NCBI RefSeq assembly: GCF_030324495.1
Contig: NZ_JACAGN010000015.1
Coordinates: forward strand, 27,311-91,310
Length of the DNA stretch: 64,000 nucleotides
From: Myroides sp. 1354
GTDB lineage: Bacteria > Bacteroidota > Bacteroidia > Flavobacteriales > Flavobacteriaceae
Direction: 5' to 3'
The position numbers were made by a program, and so were the translations under genes. How positions within the stretch are numbered: position 1 is the stretch's first letter; every line of letters starts with the position of its first letter. The notes beneath the pieces are model-generated. The model searched no databases and was not told the DNA's origin. It worked only from the letters and a program-made list of their open reading frames with translations. This document shows positions 8,847-15,173 of this stretch, piece by piece.

Positions 8847-9079
8847 AACAAACTCATTTGAGTAGCCTTTTGCTCTTCTATCTTTGCTAATTCTTTTTTT
8901 ACAGGAGTCCCTAATATCTCGTATAAAGTAGTTCGAGAAATTGGGTAAACAGGATAAATATGTTTTCTCCAAACGACAGTCGTAGGCACATCATCTGACT
9001 TGTATTTATTATACAAGTCAAGTATTAATTGATAACGTCTCAATTTATTGATTTTTATACCTATTATCCTTGGATTCAT
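8843..9079 (-). CDS. Hypothetical phage protein, 78 aa
   Basis: Basic, helical protein opening MNPRIIGIKINKLRRYQLIL and ending in an acidic, glutamine-rich tail. It is the last gene in the leftward direction and converges with the tail gene. The segment SRTTLYEILGTPVKKELAKI looks like a helix-turn-helix recognition region, so a DNA-binding role is possible. Not recognised. Confidence 0.55.
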   Translation of the reverse strand: MNPRIIGIKINKLRRYQLILDLYNKYKSDDVPTTVVWRKHIYPVYPISRTTLYEILGTPVKKELAKIEEQKATQMSLF

Positions 9080-9143
9080 ACATCTTGAGAATTATATAGT
9101 AACAAAAATACATCTTTTTTTAAAAGATGACAAACCTATAAAA

Positions 9144-9166
9144 AAACCGCCTTTTTAAGGCGGTTT
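9144..9166. terminator. Hairpin after lipoprotein gene
   Basis: AAACCGCCTT pairs with AAGGCGGTTT around a 3-nt loop, directly after the lipoprotein stop and with T/A-rich flanks on both sides. It ends the leftward lipoprotein transcript and could work in both directions. Confidence 0.75.
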
Positions 9167-9168
9167 AA

Positions 9169-9636
9169 CTATTCTTTTTCTAACTGTAAAGTTCTAACCA
9201 TTTTAGAAGGATTTTTTAAAGTAAATTTCACCTCATTTATAATAGTATCAGCTTCTTTAGATGTAAGGTTTTTTTCTAACCATTTTGTAGACGTTACATG
9301 ATCAGAACCTTCATAAGGTAATGAAGCAATAAACTTAAAAAATAATATATTCTTGTTTAAATCACCTTTTGAATTTGTGATAACTGTAGCTCTAACAAAC
9401 TCTACAGATTTAGTATCAGAAGAATTTGTCTCCACAATAAAATCTTCTCCAAGATTACTTTTTTTGCTTTCCCACATTTTTAAATCACCACCTAATGTTT
9501 TATTTGTTGTAAATCCTTGTTTTTCAAGATTTAAATAAATATCTACAGGTTGTAATCCCTTAATTGCTTTTTCATTTTCATTCTTACCACATGAAAACAT
9601 TAATGTAAGAATAGATAATAGTAATATTTTTTTCAT
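9169..9636 (-). CDS. Prophage-encoded lipoprotein
   Basis: 155 residues. MKKILLLSILTLMFSCGKN is a textbook lipoprotein signal with the lipobox ending at Cys16, so the mature protein should be anchored to a membrane on the outside of the cytoplasm. The rest is soluble with no known fold seen. It has its own terminator and a 40-bp gap on the upstream side, unlike the tightly packed early genes, so it may be a separately transcribed cargo gene. Phage lipoproteins often block superinfection or alter surface receptors; that role is inferred only. Confidence 0.75.
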   Translation of the reverse strand: MKKILLLSILTLMFSCGKNENEKAIKGLQPVDIYLNLEKQGFTTNKTLGGDLKMWESKKSNLGEDFIVETNSSDTKSVEFVRATVITNSKGDLNKNILFFKFIASLPYEGSDHVTSTKWLEKNLTSKEADTIINEVKFTLKNPSKMVRTLQLEKE

Positions 9637-9677
9637 GTTTTATATATTTTTTCAAATATAACAAAAAAAGCTGGCCA

Positions 9678-9872
9678 CTATACAGTAGCCAGCTCTTTTA
9701 CAATTGCTCTCCAGTGCTTTGGAAGATTAGTAATTTTATTCCATTTATCATATCCGATTGTCTTAGCAATTACAACACCTTGCATAATTCGTTTACGGCT
9801 ATCTAGCTTCTTGACGATTATAGACGATATGTTATCTAATGCTTTAAAGGCTTGTGTGTTTTCTATTATCAT
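9678..9872 (-). CDS. Hypothetical phage protein, 64 aa
   Basis: Starts at ATG 9872 (MIIENTQAFKALDNISSIIV); a second ATG three codons upstream is possible. Overlaps the end of the ASCH gene by 29 bp. The sequence includes KRIMQGVVIAKTIGYDKWNK. Small, basic, no family recognised. Confidence 0.5.
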   Translation of the reverse strand: MIIENTQAFKALDNISSIIVKKLDSRKRIMQGVVIAKTIGYDKWNKITNLPKHWRAIVKELATV

Positions 9873-10212
9873 AATTTCCAATTTCTAAAATTTTACCTAA
9901 TTGAATTATATAATCTCCTATTCTTGCATCTACTGTTAATCCATTGTAAAATGACATAAGACTAACACATTTATCATACACTTCAAAGCCTTTATATTCT
10001 ACTATGAAGTAAGGTTTATCATTACCATATCCATTAAAAAAAAGAACTAAATCATAATCTCTTTTATTACCTTTTTTATCAAACAGCCGACTTTCAATCC
10101 ATTTTCCTTTTTTTCGATGTTCAAAATCCTTTTCGCCAGTTACCATCACTTCGAAAGGCTTTTTACTCAATGTTAGCCTTAGAACTCGTTTTCCTGTTAA
10201 ATCAATACTCAT
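9844..10212 (-). CDS. ASCH-domain-like phage protein
   Basis: 122 residues from ATG 10212. The line VLRLTLSKKPFEVMVTGEKD, then a basic FEHRKKGKWIESR, a beta strand YDLVLFFNGYGND, YFIVEYKGFEV and late GDYIIQLGKI follow the ASCH (PUA-like beta-barrel) pattern seen in many phage genomes. Such domains bind RNA or modified nucleosides; some have amidohydrolase activity. Overlaps neighbours on both sides, typical for this early operon. Confidence 0.65.
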   Translation of the reverse strand: MSIDLTGKRVLRLTLSKKPFEVMVTGEKDFEHRKKGKWIESRLFDKKGNKRDYDLVLFFNGYGNDKPYFIVEYKGFEVYDKCVSLMSFYNGLTVDARIGDYIIQLGKILEIGNYDNRKHTSL

Positions 10213-10642
10213 TTTCAAAATATCTACCGTTTATGTATCTACTTAAATGAGCTTTAGCAATCTTAGTCCTAGCTAAATAATCTTCATATGCTTTTAAGGC
10301 TTGAAAACATTTAAGAACCTCTATTTGGTTAAGTTTGTTAAATGCTTTTTCCGCATCTTGTCTAGAAACTTTATAACCATACAGATTCCATAGTGATTCA
10401 AAACTTAAATCAGCAGGAGCCTTTTCTATTTTGAACTTCTTTCGCATATCTAAGTCTTGTATCCATACTTTATGAAGTTTTTCTTCTGTCTCAGGGAATA
10501 TCTTCCCATTATATAACCATTCGACCTGTGCTTGATTTAAAAGTTTATTCTTTTCGAATGCAACTAAAACACCGTTTAAATCATATTTAAACACAAATTC
10601 TAACCCTATGCTTAGTCCTTTTACTTTATAAATTGTTATCAT
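10202..10642 (-). CDS. Hypothetical early phage protein, 146 aa
   Basis: Opens MITIYKVKGLSIGLEFVFKY. The C-terminal half, LWNLYGYKVSRQDAEKAFNK through AHLSRYINGRYFENEY, resembles the C-terminal helical tails of phage replication or primosome-loading proteins, where a similar W-x-Y-K...A-x-x-FNKL pattern ends in a conserved Y-x-x-x-R-x-FEN. Function not established. The 3' end overlaps the ASCH gene start. Confidence 0.6.
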   Translation of the reverse strand: MITIYKVKGLSIGLEFVFKYDLNGVLVAFEKNKLLNQAQVEWLYNGKIFPETEEKLHKVWIQDLDMRKKFKIEKAPADLSFESLWNLYGYKVSRQDAEKAFNKLNQIEVLKCFQALKAYEDYLARTKIAKAHLSRYINGRYFENEY

Positions 10643-10647
10643 ACTTA

Positions 10648-10986
10648 TTAGACGTGTTTTTGGTTTAATGAATCCGCAATTGGCTTTAAAATACTTCTTT
10701 GATGATCATTTGTTACATTGTCCAATGACGCATAAATTATTTTCTCTAAGGCAAAGGATTCATGGAACTTAAGAGAAAAACTATATTTTTTTTTCTCATT
10801 AAATAAGGTCTGCTTTTTAACTATTGACCTTGATTTAGAATTAAACTTATCACTCAAATCATAGCTAATTGATAAAAACAATTTAGCATCTTGAGCTTGA
10901 GGAAAACTTGCTACACTATATACATCTTGTAACAATTTATCGATTGCAAAAACTGCATCTGCACTAATCTTTAGTTTTACTTCCAT
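10648..10986 (-). CDS. Hypothetical early phage protein, 112 aa
   Basis: Start placed at ATG 10986 (MEVKLKISADAVFAIDKLLQ), which overlaps the preceding gene by 23 bp; an ATG ten codons upstream is less likely. Alpha/beta protein with no membrane segment. Not recognised. Confidence 0.55.
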   Translation of the reverse strand: MEVKLKISADAVFAIDKLLQDVYSVASFPQAQDAKLFLSISYDLSDKFNSKSRSIVKKQTLFNEKKKYSFSLKFHESFALEKIIYASLDNVTNDHQRSILKPIADSLNQKHV

Positions 10987-11227
10987 GATACAATCTGTTG
11001 AATTTAAGTTGATCAATCCATTTAAAGGCTATTAGAGCTTCAAGTCCTAATTCATCTGAGTAAACGTTGAAAAAGAATCCTTCTTCACTACTTCCTTTGC
11101 AAAACACTGTTAGTTTTGTTTTATCTGGCATTCTTTGCTCTTTTCCTTCTTCAGGGTATATTTCAGTAAACTCGTTTAGAATGGAATAAGCAAACCTTAC
11201 CATTTCTTGGTCTTTTTTTGAACTCAT
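10964..11227 (-). CDS. Hypothetical early phage protein, 87 aa
   Basis: Starts at ATG 11227 (MSSKKDQEMVRFAYSILNEF), which lies 8 nt after a conserved hairpin. Acidic, with a beta-rich middle (KLTVFCKGSSEEGFFFNVYS). Not recognised. Confidence 0.55.
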   Translation of the reverse strand: MSSKKDQEMVRFAYSILNEFTEIYPEEGKEQRMPDKTKLTVFCKGSSEEGFFFNVYSDELGLEALIAFKWIDQLKFNRLYHGSKTKD

Positions 11228-11235
11228 AATTAATG

Positions 11236-11258
11236 CCACTTCTAATCCAAGTGGGAAG
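11236..11258 (-). repeat. Leader hairpin repeat, copy 1
   Basis: On the minus strand CCACTTGGATTAGAAGTGG is preceded by AAGCTTC; the arms CCACTT and AAGTGG pair over a 7-nt loop. It lies between a stop (11269) and the next ATG (11227). Nearly identical elements occur ahead of two other early genes. Confidence 0.7.
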
Positions 11259-11268
11259 CTTTAAATAA

Positions 11269-11526
11269 TCACCAATCTCCACAATCCATACAACTAATTT
11301 GTACACTAGCAACAACTTGATCAGAATGAAAATCACTCCCATGCTTACATGGTACATCATCGGTATTCATAACATTAAATCCTCCATGTGCACTAACATA
11401 CATCTCATAATCCATTCCTTCTATTTCTTTACATGCTTTAGCTATTCTATTTAAGCATGATTTTAATTTCTTTTCATGACTTTCATCTTTTAAGATGTCA
11501 TGATTATCTATCATTGCATTTGCCAT
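11269..11526 (-). CDS. Hypothetical early phage protein, 85 aa
   Basis: Begins MANAMIDNHDILKDESHEKK. The C-terminal part has three Cys and several His (DDVPCKHGSDFHSD, ISCMDCGDW), so it may bind zinc. No family recognised. Preceded by a copy of the leader hairpin and followed by another. Confidence 0.55.
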   Translation of the reverse strand: MANAMIDNHDILKDESHEKKLKSCLNRIAKACKEIEGMDYEMYVSAHGGFNVMNTDDVPCKHGSDFHSDQVVASVQISCMDCGDW

Positions 11527-11534
11527 ACCTACAA

Positions 11535-11555
11535 ACCACTTACTACAAGTGGGAA
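11535..11555 (-). repeat. Leader hairpin repeat, copy 2
   Basis: Minus strand: CTTCCCACTTGTAGTAAGTGG, arms CCACTT and AAGTGG with a shortened loop. Lies 9 nt upstream of the ATG at 11526. The loop differs from copies 1 and 3 while the stem is kept, which points to selection on the stem. Confidence 0.68.
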
Positions 11556-11558
11556 GTT

Positions 11559-11759
11559 TTAAAACCCGTCAAATTCGGGGAGATTATCAATTTCATCATC
11601 TGTCATTTTCTTTGGATAAACTTTAAAAACAGTAGTTTTAAAATCATCTTCATGCAGATTATCAAATTCCGTTTCAAGCGCATCCAATAAACTTCTTAAA
11701 TCTAAATGAATCGCTTTTTGATTATCTAATTCTAATACGTAAACTGTTTGTTCACTCAT
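11559..11759 (-). CDS. Hypothetical early phage protein, 66 aa
   Basis: Acidic small protein, MSEQTVYVLELDNQKAIHLD at the start and DDEIDNLPEFDGF at the end. The strongly acidic surface could mimic nucleic acid, which is only a suggestion. Flanked on both sides by copies of the leader hairpin. Confidence 0.55.
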   Translation of the reverse strand: MSEQTVYVLELDNQKAIHLDLRSLLDALETEFDNLHEDDFKTTVFKVYPKKMTDDEIDNLPEFDGF

Positions 11760-11767
11760 AATTCAGT

Positions 11768-11790
11768 ACCACTTCTAATCCAAGTGGGAA
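11768..11790 (-). repeat. Leader hairpin repeat, copy 3
   Basis: Minus strand AAGCTTCCCACTTGGATTAG then AAGTGG, identical in its core to copy 1 over more than 20 nt. Sits 9 nt upstream of the ATG at 11759. Confidence 0.7.
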
Positions 11791-11792
11791 GC

Positions 11793-12185
11793 TTAAAAAA
11801 TTAATTTACTTTGTCCCTTAGCTATCCTTAAATCAGGATAAGCCAATAGCAATGCTTGTCTCAACTTATCTTTAATAATCAATCGCTCCTCTTCAGATAC
11901 ATTGTTCTCATCAGCATTAAAATTGTTACTTAGAATAAAATCTAAATTACCTTCAAAAGGTTTTTCGTAAATAAAACATCTATAAACAGTAAATATTCTA
12001 TTACTCTTTTTTGCATCATCCCACTCTCCATTACTCTGTTTTCTTTGATAAAAAACATTCATTCTTTGCTTTATCTTCTTTTCATGATACTCCAAAAAAC
12101 CTTGATCGGTATTTAAGTACAAAACAGTGAAACAAGGTTTCTTCATTATTTTGTTTAATCGATCTATTCCATAATAAACATTCAT
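11793..12185 (-). CDS. Hypothetical early phage protein, 130 aa
   Basis: Opens MNVYYGIDRLNKIMKKPCFT; the start overlaps the stop of the previous gene in an ATGA arrangement, implying translational coupling. Alpha/beta, mildly basic middle, no membrane segment. Not recognised. Confidence 0.58.
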   Translation of the reverse strand: MNVYYGIDRLNKIMKKPCFTVLYLNTDQGFLEYHEKKIKQRMNVFYQRKQSNGEWDDAKKSNRIFTVYRCFIYEKPFEGNLDFILSNNFNADENNVSEEERLIIKDKLRQALLLAYPDLRIAKGQSKLIF

Positions 12186-12316
12186 GTTTCAATTTGAGTT
12201 TTAATTACTTGACCACATTGGTCACATATTATCTCAATTTTAACCACAGTACAATTATTTTCCTTTGTTCTACTGTGTTTTGGTCCATCATGCTTGCACT
12301 TCTCATTCTTCATCAT
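12182..12316 (-). CDS. Small zinc-ribbon-like protein, 44 aa
   Basis: Reads MMKNEKCKHDGPKHSRTKEN and continues to a second metal-site pair ICDQCGQ near residues 34-40. The C-x-H...C-x-x-C spacing suggests one bound zinc. Stop and start overlap the neighbours by 4 and 14 bp, in step with the operon. Too short for most gene finders but consistent with real translation. Confidence 0.5.
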   Translation of the reverse strand: MMKNEKCKHDGPKHSRTKENNCTVVKIEIICDQCGQVIKTQIET

Positions 12317-12422
12317 CAGAATTAAATAAGATTGCTGCAAAAAACATCCCTATTACAAAACCTATAACTAAGGCTCCACATATACACGCTGCAACAAATA
12401 ATAGATCCATAATCATTTCCAT
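12303..12422 (-). CDS. Small single-pass membrane protein, 39 aa
   Basis: MEMIMDLLFVAACICGALVI begins an almost continuous hydrophobic segment of about 28 residues, ended by the acidic tail FNSDDEE. Its stop overlaps the next ATG and its start overlaps the previous stop. The one-helix shape resembles small holin- or regulator-type phage membrane peptides; no assignment is possible. Confidence 0.5.
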   Translation of the reverse strand: MEMIMDLLFVAACICGALVIGFVIGMFFAAILFNSDDEE

Positions 12423-12835
12423 TTTTTCTCAGTTATCTTTTCCATTGCAAAAATGATTCTACTTAATTCAGATGAAGTCATTTGTTTTAAAGGCTTTCTT
12501 ACAGGACTTTTTTCACTTTTAAGCCATTCTCCAAGTTTGAATATATCTGCCACATCACGTCCTTTAAATTCTTTGGTTAGCCCCATTTGAAAACACAGAC
12601 TAAGGATGTATTTATGTTGTGAATTGTTCTTGTCGAATAATCCCCAATTTTCAACGCTTTGTTTTGGAGTATCACCCTGGGCAATCAATATTTGATTTGC
12701 CTGGTCGAAAGACAAGTCATTTAAACTTGCCTTACTTGTATCTTGAGTAGCCCATTGGACAAACTCTTCTTTGATATCATCTTTGAAGTTACAGTTCTTC
12801 CGAATCGCAAACTTCTGTTGTTTTGTTGCTGTCAT
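12413..12835 (-). CDS. Early phage protein, possibly GemA-like
   Basis: 140 residues. Two similar helical halves: a basic N-terminal half with KQQKFAIRKNCNFKDDIKEE and a second with NNSQHKYILSLCFQMGLTKE, closing with KPLKQMTSSELSRIIFAMEK. Paired modules ending in K-x-M-T-x-x-E-L-x-x-II recall the DUF1018/GemA proteins of Mu-like phages, which alter host gyrase expression and early regulation. Resemblance is partial, so this stays tentative. Confidence 0.5.
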   Translation of the reverse strand: MTATKQQKFAIRKNCNFKDDIKEEFVQWATQDTSKASLNDLSFDQANQILIAQGDTPKQSVENWGLFDKNNSQHKYILSLCFQMGLTKEFKGRDVADIFKLGEWLKSEKSPVRKPLKQMTSSELSRIIFAMEKITEKKWK

Positions 12836-12840
12836 AACTT

Positions 12841-13146
12841 TTAAGTAAATTCTAAATGTTCAAACTCTTTTACTATCTTGGTTTTAAATGGAAATCCATC
12901 TTTAGGCACACGTTCTATCATTTCCATAAGAATACGTGATCCCGTAAAAATGACATGCTTCTCATTGTCCTTTTCAATTTGTAAAGTCATCATTTTTGTA
13001 CCTTGCTTGACTTTGGAATCTCCAATCTTATACTTGTGAATAATGATCTCCTCATCAAGTACTTTTTGTATTTTGATTTTATCACCTATAAATGTGGTCG
13101 GTTCAGGTTCTATATTGAAGCTTTTGAAGCTTTTAAAATTGTTCAT
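12841..13146 (-). CDS. Hypothetical protein after reverse transcriptase
   Basis: 101 residues, MNNFKSFKSFNIEPEPTTFI at the start, then mainly beta strands (KIKIQKVLDEEIIIHKYKIG, MMTLQIEKDNEKHVIF). The start overlaps the reverse transcriptase stop by 14 bp, so the two are probably co-translated. The beta-rich build suggests an OB- or SSB-like fold and not the four-helix Avd accessory protein of DGRs. Function unknown. Confidence 0.6.
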   Translation of the reverse strand: MNNFKSFKSFNIEPEPTTFIGDKIKIQKVLDEEIIIHKYKIGDSKVKQGTKMMTLQIEKDNEKHVIFTGSRILMEMIERVPKDGFPFKTKIVKEFEHLEFT

Positions 13147-14095
13147 TTGGTAGTAAGGTTTTTAAAAGGTTTTTAGAATTGCAGTGTTTTAACCAACCTT
13201 GGTAAGAAGCTATTGAAGCTTTATTTGGATTTTGTTTGAGCATTTTTGCGAATCTCTTCTTAATGCTTTTCCGAAGTAGTGTATGATTGTGGTAGTGAAC
13301 ATATCCCACAAAATCGATTCCTCTTTTTTCTATTGGGAAAACTTGATAATTTTCTTTGACTTCGAGTTTTAAACGTTCTTTTAAATACTGTTTAAACATC
13401 TTTAAAAGAGTGTGTAAATAGCCTTTTTCAGTGTGAAGTATTACAATATCATCTGCATATCTGAAGTAGTATTTTACTCTCAACTCTTCTTTTACCCAGT
13501 GATCAAAGTAAGACAGATAAAAATTGGCTAGGTATTGACTGAGATAGTTTCCTATTGGCAATCCTGGAGCACTGTCAATGATCTCATCAAGAAGCCACAA
13601 TAACTCTTTATCCTTGAACTTCTTTCGCAGTAACGTCTTTAAAACATCATGATCTACACTTGGGTAAAACTTTCTGACATCGAGTTTTAAACAATAGGTT
13701 GTTTCACTTTTGTTTTTCAATGCCTTTCTAAGAGCGAATGAAGCTGCGTGGATTCCTCTCTTTTTAATACAACTATAGGTATCTGATGTATAATTTGCCA
13801 CAAAAATAGGCTCCAGTACATTCATTATCGCATGATGTGTAATTCTATCAGGAAAATAAGGAAGTCGATACACCTCACGTTCTTTTGGCTCATACACTTT
13901 AAAAATATCATACATTGAAGTCTGATATTCTTTGTCTTTCAACAGCTTGTGTAATCTTAAAATATTTGCCTCTTTATTCTTATTATGCGAGATAACTCCA
14001 TATTGCTTCTTTTTGCCTATTTGAGCCTTTGCATCTGCTTCGGTTAGATTTTGAACACTAATAATCTGTGTGTATAGATTTCCAATTCTTTTCAT
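13133..14095 (-). CDS. DGR reverse transcriptase
   Basis: 320 residues from ATG 14095 (MKRIGNLYTQIISVQNL), the start seen in DGR-type enzymes; an in-frame ATG at 14173 would add 26 residues. Motifs in order: RLPYFPDRITHHAIMN (about 77-92), active-site strand CLKLDVRKFYPSVDH (about 135-148), the DGR hallmark GLPIGNYLSQ (about 178-187) and YADD (213-216), the catalytic core. This enzyme copies the template repeat RNA with errors at adenines and delivers the cDNA to the variable repeats. It lies directly after the template repeat and two target genes, all on the minus strand. Confidence 0.93.
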   Translation of the reverse strand: MKRIGNLYTQIISVQNLTEADAKAQIGKKKQYGVISHNKNKEANILRLHKLLKDKEYQTSMYDIFKVYEPKEREVYRLPYFPDRITHHAIMNVLEPIFVANYTSDTYSCIKKRGIHAASFALRKALKNKSETTYCLKLDVRKFYPSVDHDVLKTLLRKKFKDKELLWLLDEIIDSAPGLPIGNYLSQYLANFYLSYFDHWVKEELRVKYYFRYADDIVILHTEKGYLHTLLKMFKQYLKERLKLEVKENYQVFPIEKRGIDFVGYVHYHNHTLLRKSIKKRFAKMLKQNPNKASIASYQGWLKHCNSKNLLKTLLPNEQF

Positions 14096-14210
14096 TGCCT
14101 TTGCTTTAAAAAAGGTCGCCTTCGTTACTACTACCAACGCCCTTGAAAGATTATGTTCTTTTTTTTTTACCAAGTGGTAAGGTTTACAATGTCTTTATTT
14201 TGATTGCTCA

Positions 14211-14285
14211 GGTGAGAGCTGACATTCGAATTCGTATTCCAGTTATCGTAGTCGTTGTACGAGAAGCCTGAACCCGAAGGAGAAC
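14211..14285 (-). repeat. DGR template repeat (TR)
   Basis: 75 nt, aligned without gaps to 14411-14485 (13 differences) and 14794-14868 (15 differences). On the coding (minus) strand 12 of 13 and 14 of 15 differences fall where the TR has A. Read in the VR frame the TR gives SPSGSGFSYNDYDNW then NTNSN, full of AAC and AAT codons, the codon type that allows the widest amino acid choice when adenines vary. Lies between the last target gene and the reverse transcriptase. Confidence 0.93.
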
Positions 14286-14315
14286 TACAGCAACAACATT
14301 GTACAACCCATTCTT

Positions 14316-14693
14316 TTATTTTATTTGACGATCATACACTTTCATCGCTTTATAGTCTTCATGACAGATTTCTGCAATATGCCTTGTCGCTTTTCGGCTT
14401 TCGGAGCAAAGGCGAGAGCCGACATACGAAAGCGTAAGCCAGTAATAGTAGCCGCCGTACGAGAAGCCCGAACCCGAAGGAGAACCCATTTCATGAACTG
14501 CGTTGTACTTATCTTGACTATAATCTGAAAAGTCAGGATTGAATTCAGGGTTAACTGCATCATGGACTACACATAGGTTAATAAATGCTTTAACCGCTTC
14601 AACATGTTGTTCAGGTACTCCTGTAACTTCTACTTTTGATGGATCAAAATTTTGTGAAGCAAAAGCCTCTTGTTTGTTTGCAAATTCTTTCAT
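14316..14693 (-). CDS. DGR variable protein 1
   Basis: 125 residues. The variable repeat covers about residues 70-95: conserved MGSPSGSGFSY, then the varied GGYYYWLTLSY, then constant VGSRL. This frame is the C-type-lectin-like pattern of DGR targets, with a fixed Trp in the middle of the varied face. A further 30 residues follow the repeat (ESRKATRHIAEICHEDYKAM). The N-terminal 65 residues are soluble with no signal peptide, so the product is probably cytoplasmic. Second of two tandem targets, 11 bp after the first. Confidence 0.88.
   Translation of the reverse strand: MKEFANKQEAFASQNFDPSKVEVTGVPEQHVEAVKAFINLCVVHDAVNPEFNPDFSDYSQDKYNAVHEMGSPSGSGFSYGGYYYWLTLSYVGSRLCSESRKATRHIAEICHEDYKAMKVYDRQIK
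14411..14485 (-). repeat. DGR variable repeat 1 (VR1)
   Basis: 75 nt exactly 200 bp from the template repeat. Thirteen differences from TR, twelve at TR adenines (coding strand) and one at a G. The 3' coding end carries GTCGGCTCTCGCC where the TR has GTCAGCTCTCACC. Confidence 0.92.
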
Positions 14694-14704
14694 TGTGATA
14701 TTTT

Positions 14705-15166
14705 TTAAAGTGTTCTTGAATCTTTGTATTGTGGTAAAAATTTCTCTACAGCATCTAACATGTTTTCATATCCGTTTTTACCATGAAAAACAAGGCGAGA
14801 GCCGACAGTCGAAAGCGAATTCCAGCGAACGCAGACGAAGTACGAGAAGCCCAAACCCGAAGGAGAACCCATTTTAAACCTTGGGTAATATTTATAAGTT
14901 CCATCTGTGAAGTCTGGTAGTTTACCCTCATTATAAGCCGCTACAATTAAAATCTCTAAAGCAGCTGCTTTTTCATGTGGCTCAAAGCCTTTCCATTTAT
15001 TGTCAAAATCTTCTTGAGTTGTATTATTTAACTCAAAGATGTCTTGTAAGCTATTAATACGTTCCTTGATATCTTTTGGAACGGGTTCAAAACTTACCTC
15101 TCCTGTTTTCTCATCAAAGGACTTTATTCTAAAACCCTCTGGGATATTGATTGTTAATGTTTGCAT
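14705..15166 (-). CDS. DGR variable protein 2
   Basis: 153 residues from ATG 15166 (MQTLTINIPEGFRIKSFDEK), preferred over an ATG ten codons upstream that overlaps the preceding gene. The variable repeat spans about residues 100-125: MGSPSGLGFSY, varied FVCVRWNSLST, VGSRL. A charged N-terminal region is followed by AAALEILIVAAYNEGKLPDF just before the repeat, similar in layout to the other target protein. No signal peptide or membrane segment. Confidence 0.87.
   Translation of the reverse strand: MQTLTINIPEGFRIKSFDEKTGEVSFEPVPKDIKERINSLQDIFELNNTTQEDFDNKWKGFEPHEKAAALEILIVAAYNEGKLPDFTDGTYKYYPRFKMGSPSGLGFSYFVCVRWNSLSTVGSRLVFHGKNGYENMLDAVEKFLPQYKDSRTL
14794..14868 (-). repeat. DGR variable repeat 2 (VR2)
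   Basis: 75 nt aligned without gaps to the template repeat. Fifteen differences, fourteen at TR adenines and one at a C (coding strand). Shares with VR1 the changed G residues in GTCGGCTCTCGCC. Confidence 0.92.
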
Positions 15167-15173
15167 AGTTTTA

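Noticed and set aside
11163..11360. 65-aa reading frame on the minus strand
   Set aside because: Overlaps two better-spaced genes and reads straight through the leader hairpin; compositional character is that of a shadow frame.
14096..14173. 26-residue extension of the reverse transcriptase
   Set aside because: In-frame ATG exists, but DGR enzymes usually begin at MKRIGNLY; the extension lies next to the template repeat and is more likely leader RNA. Not fully excluded.
14325..14877. Plus-strand reading frames opposite the DGR target genes
   Set aside because: They are antisense to genes with clear DGR structure and have no independent coding support.
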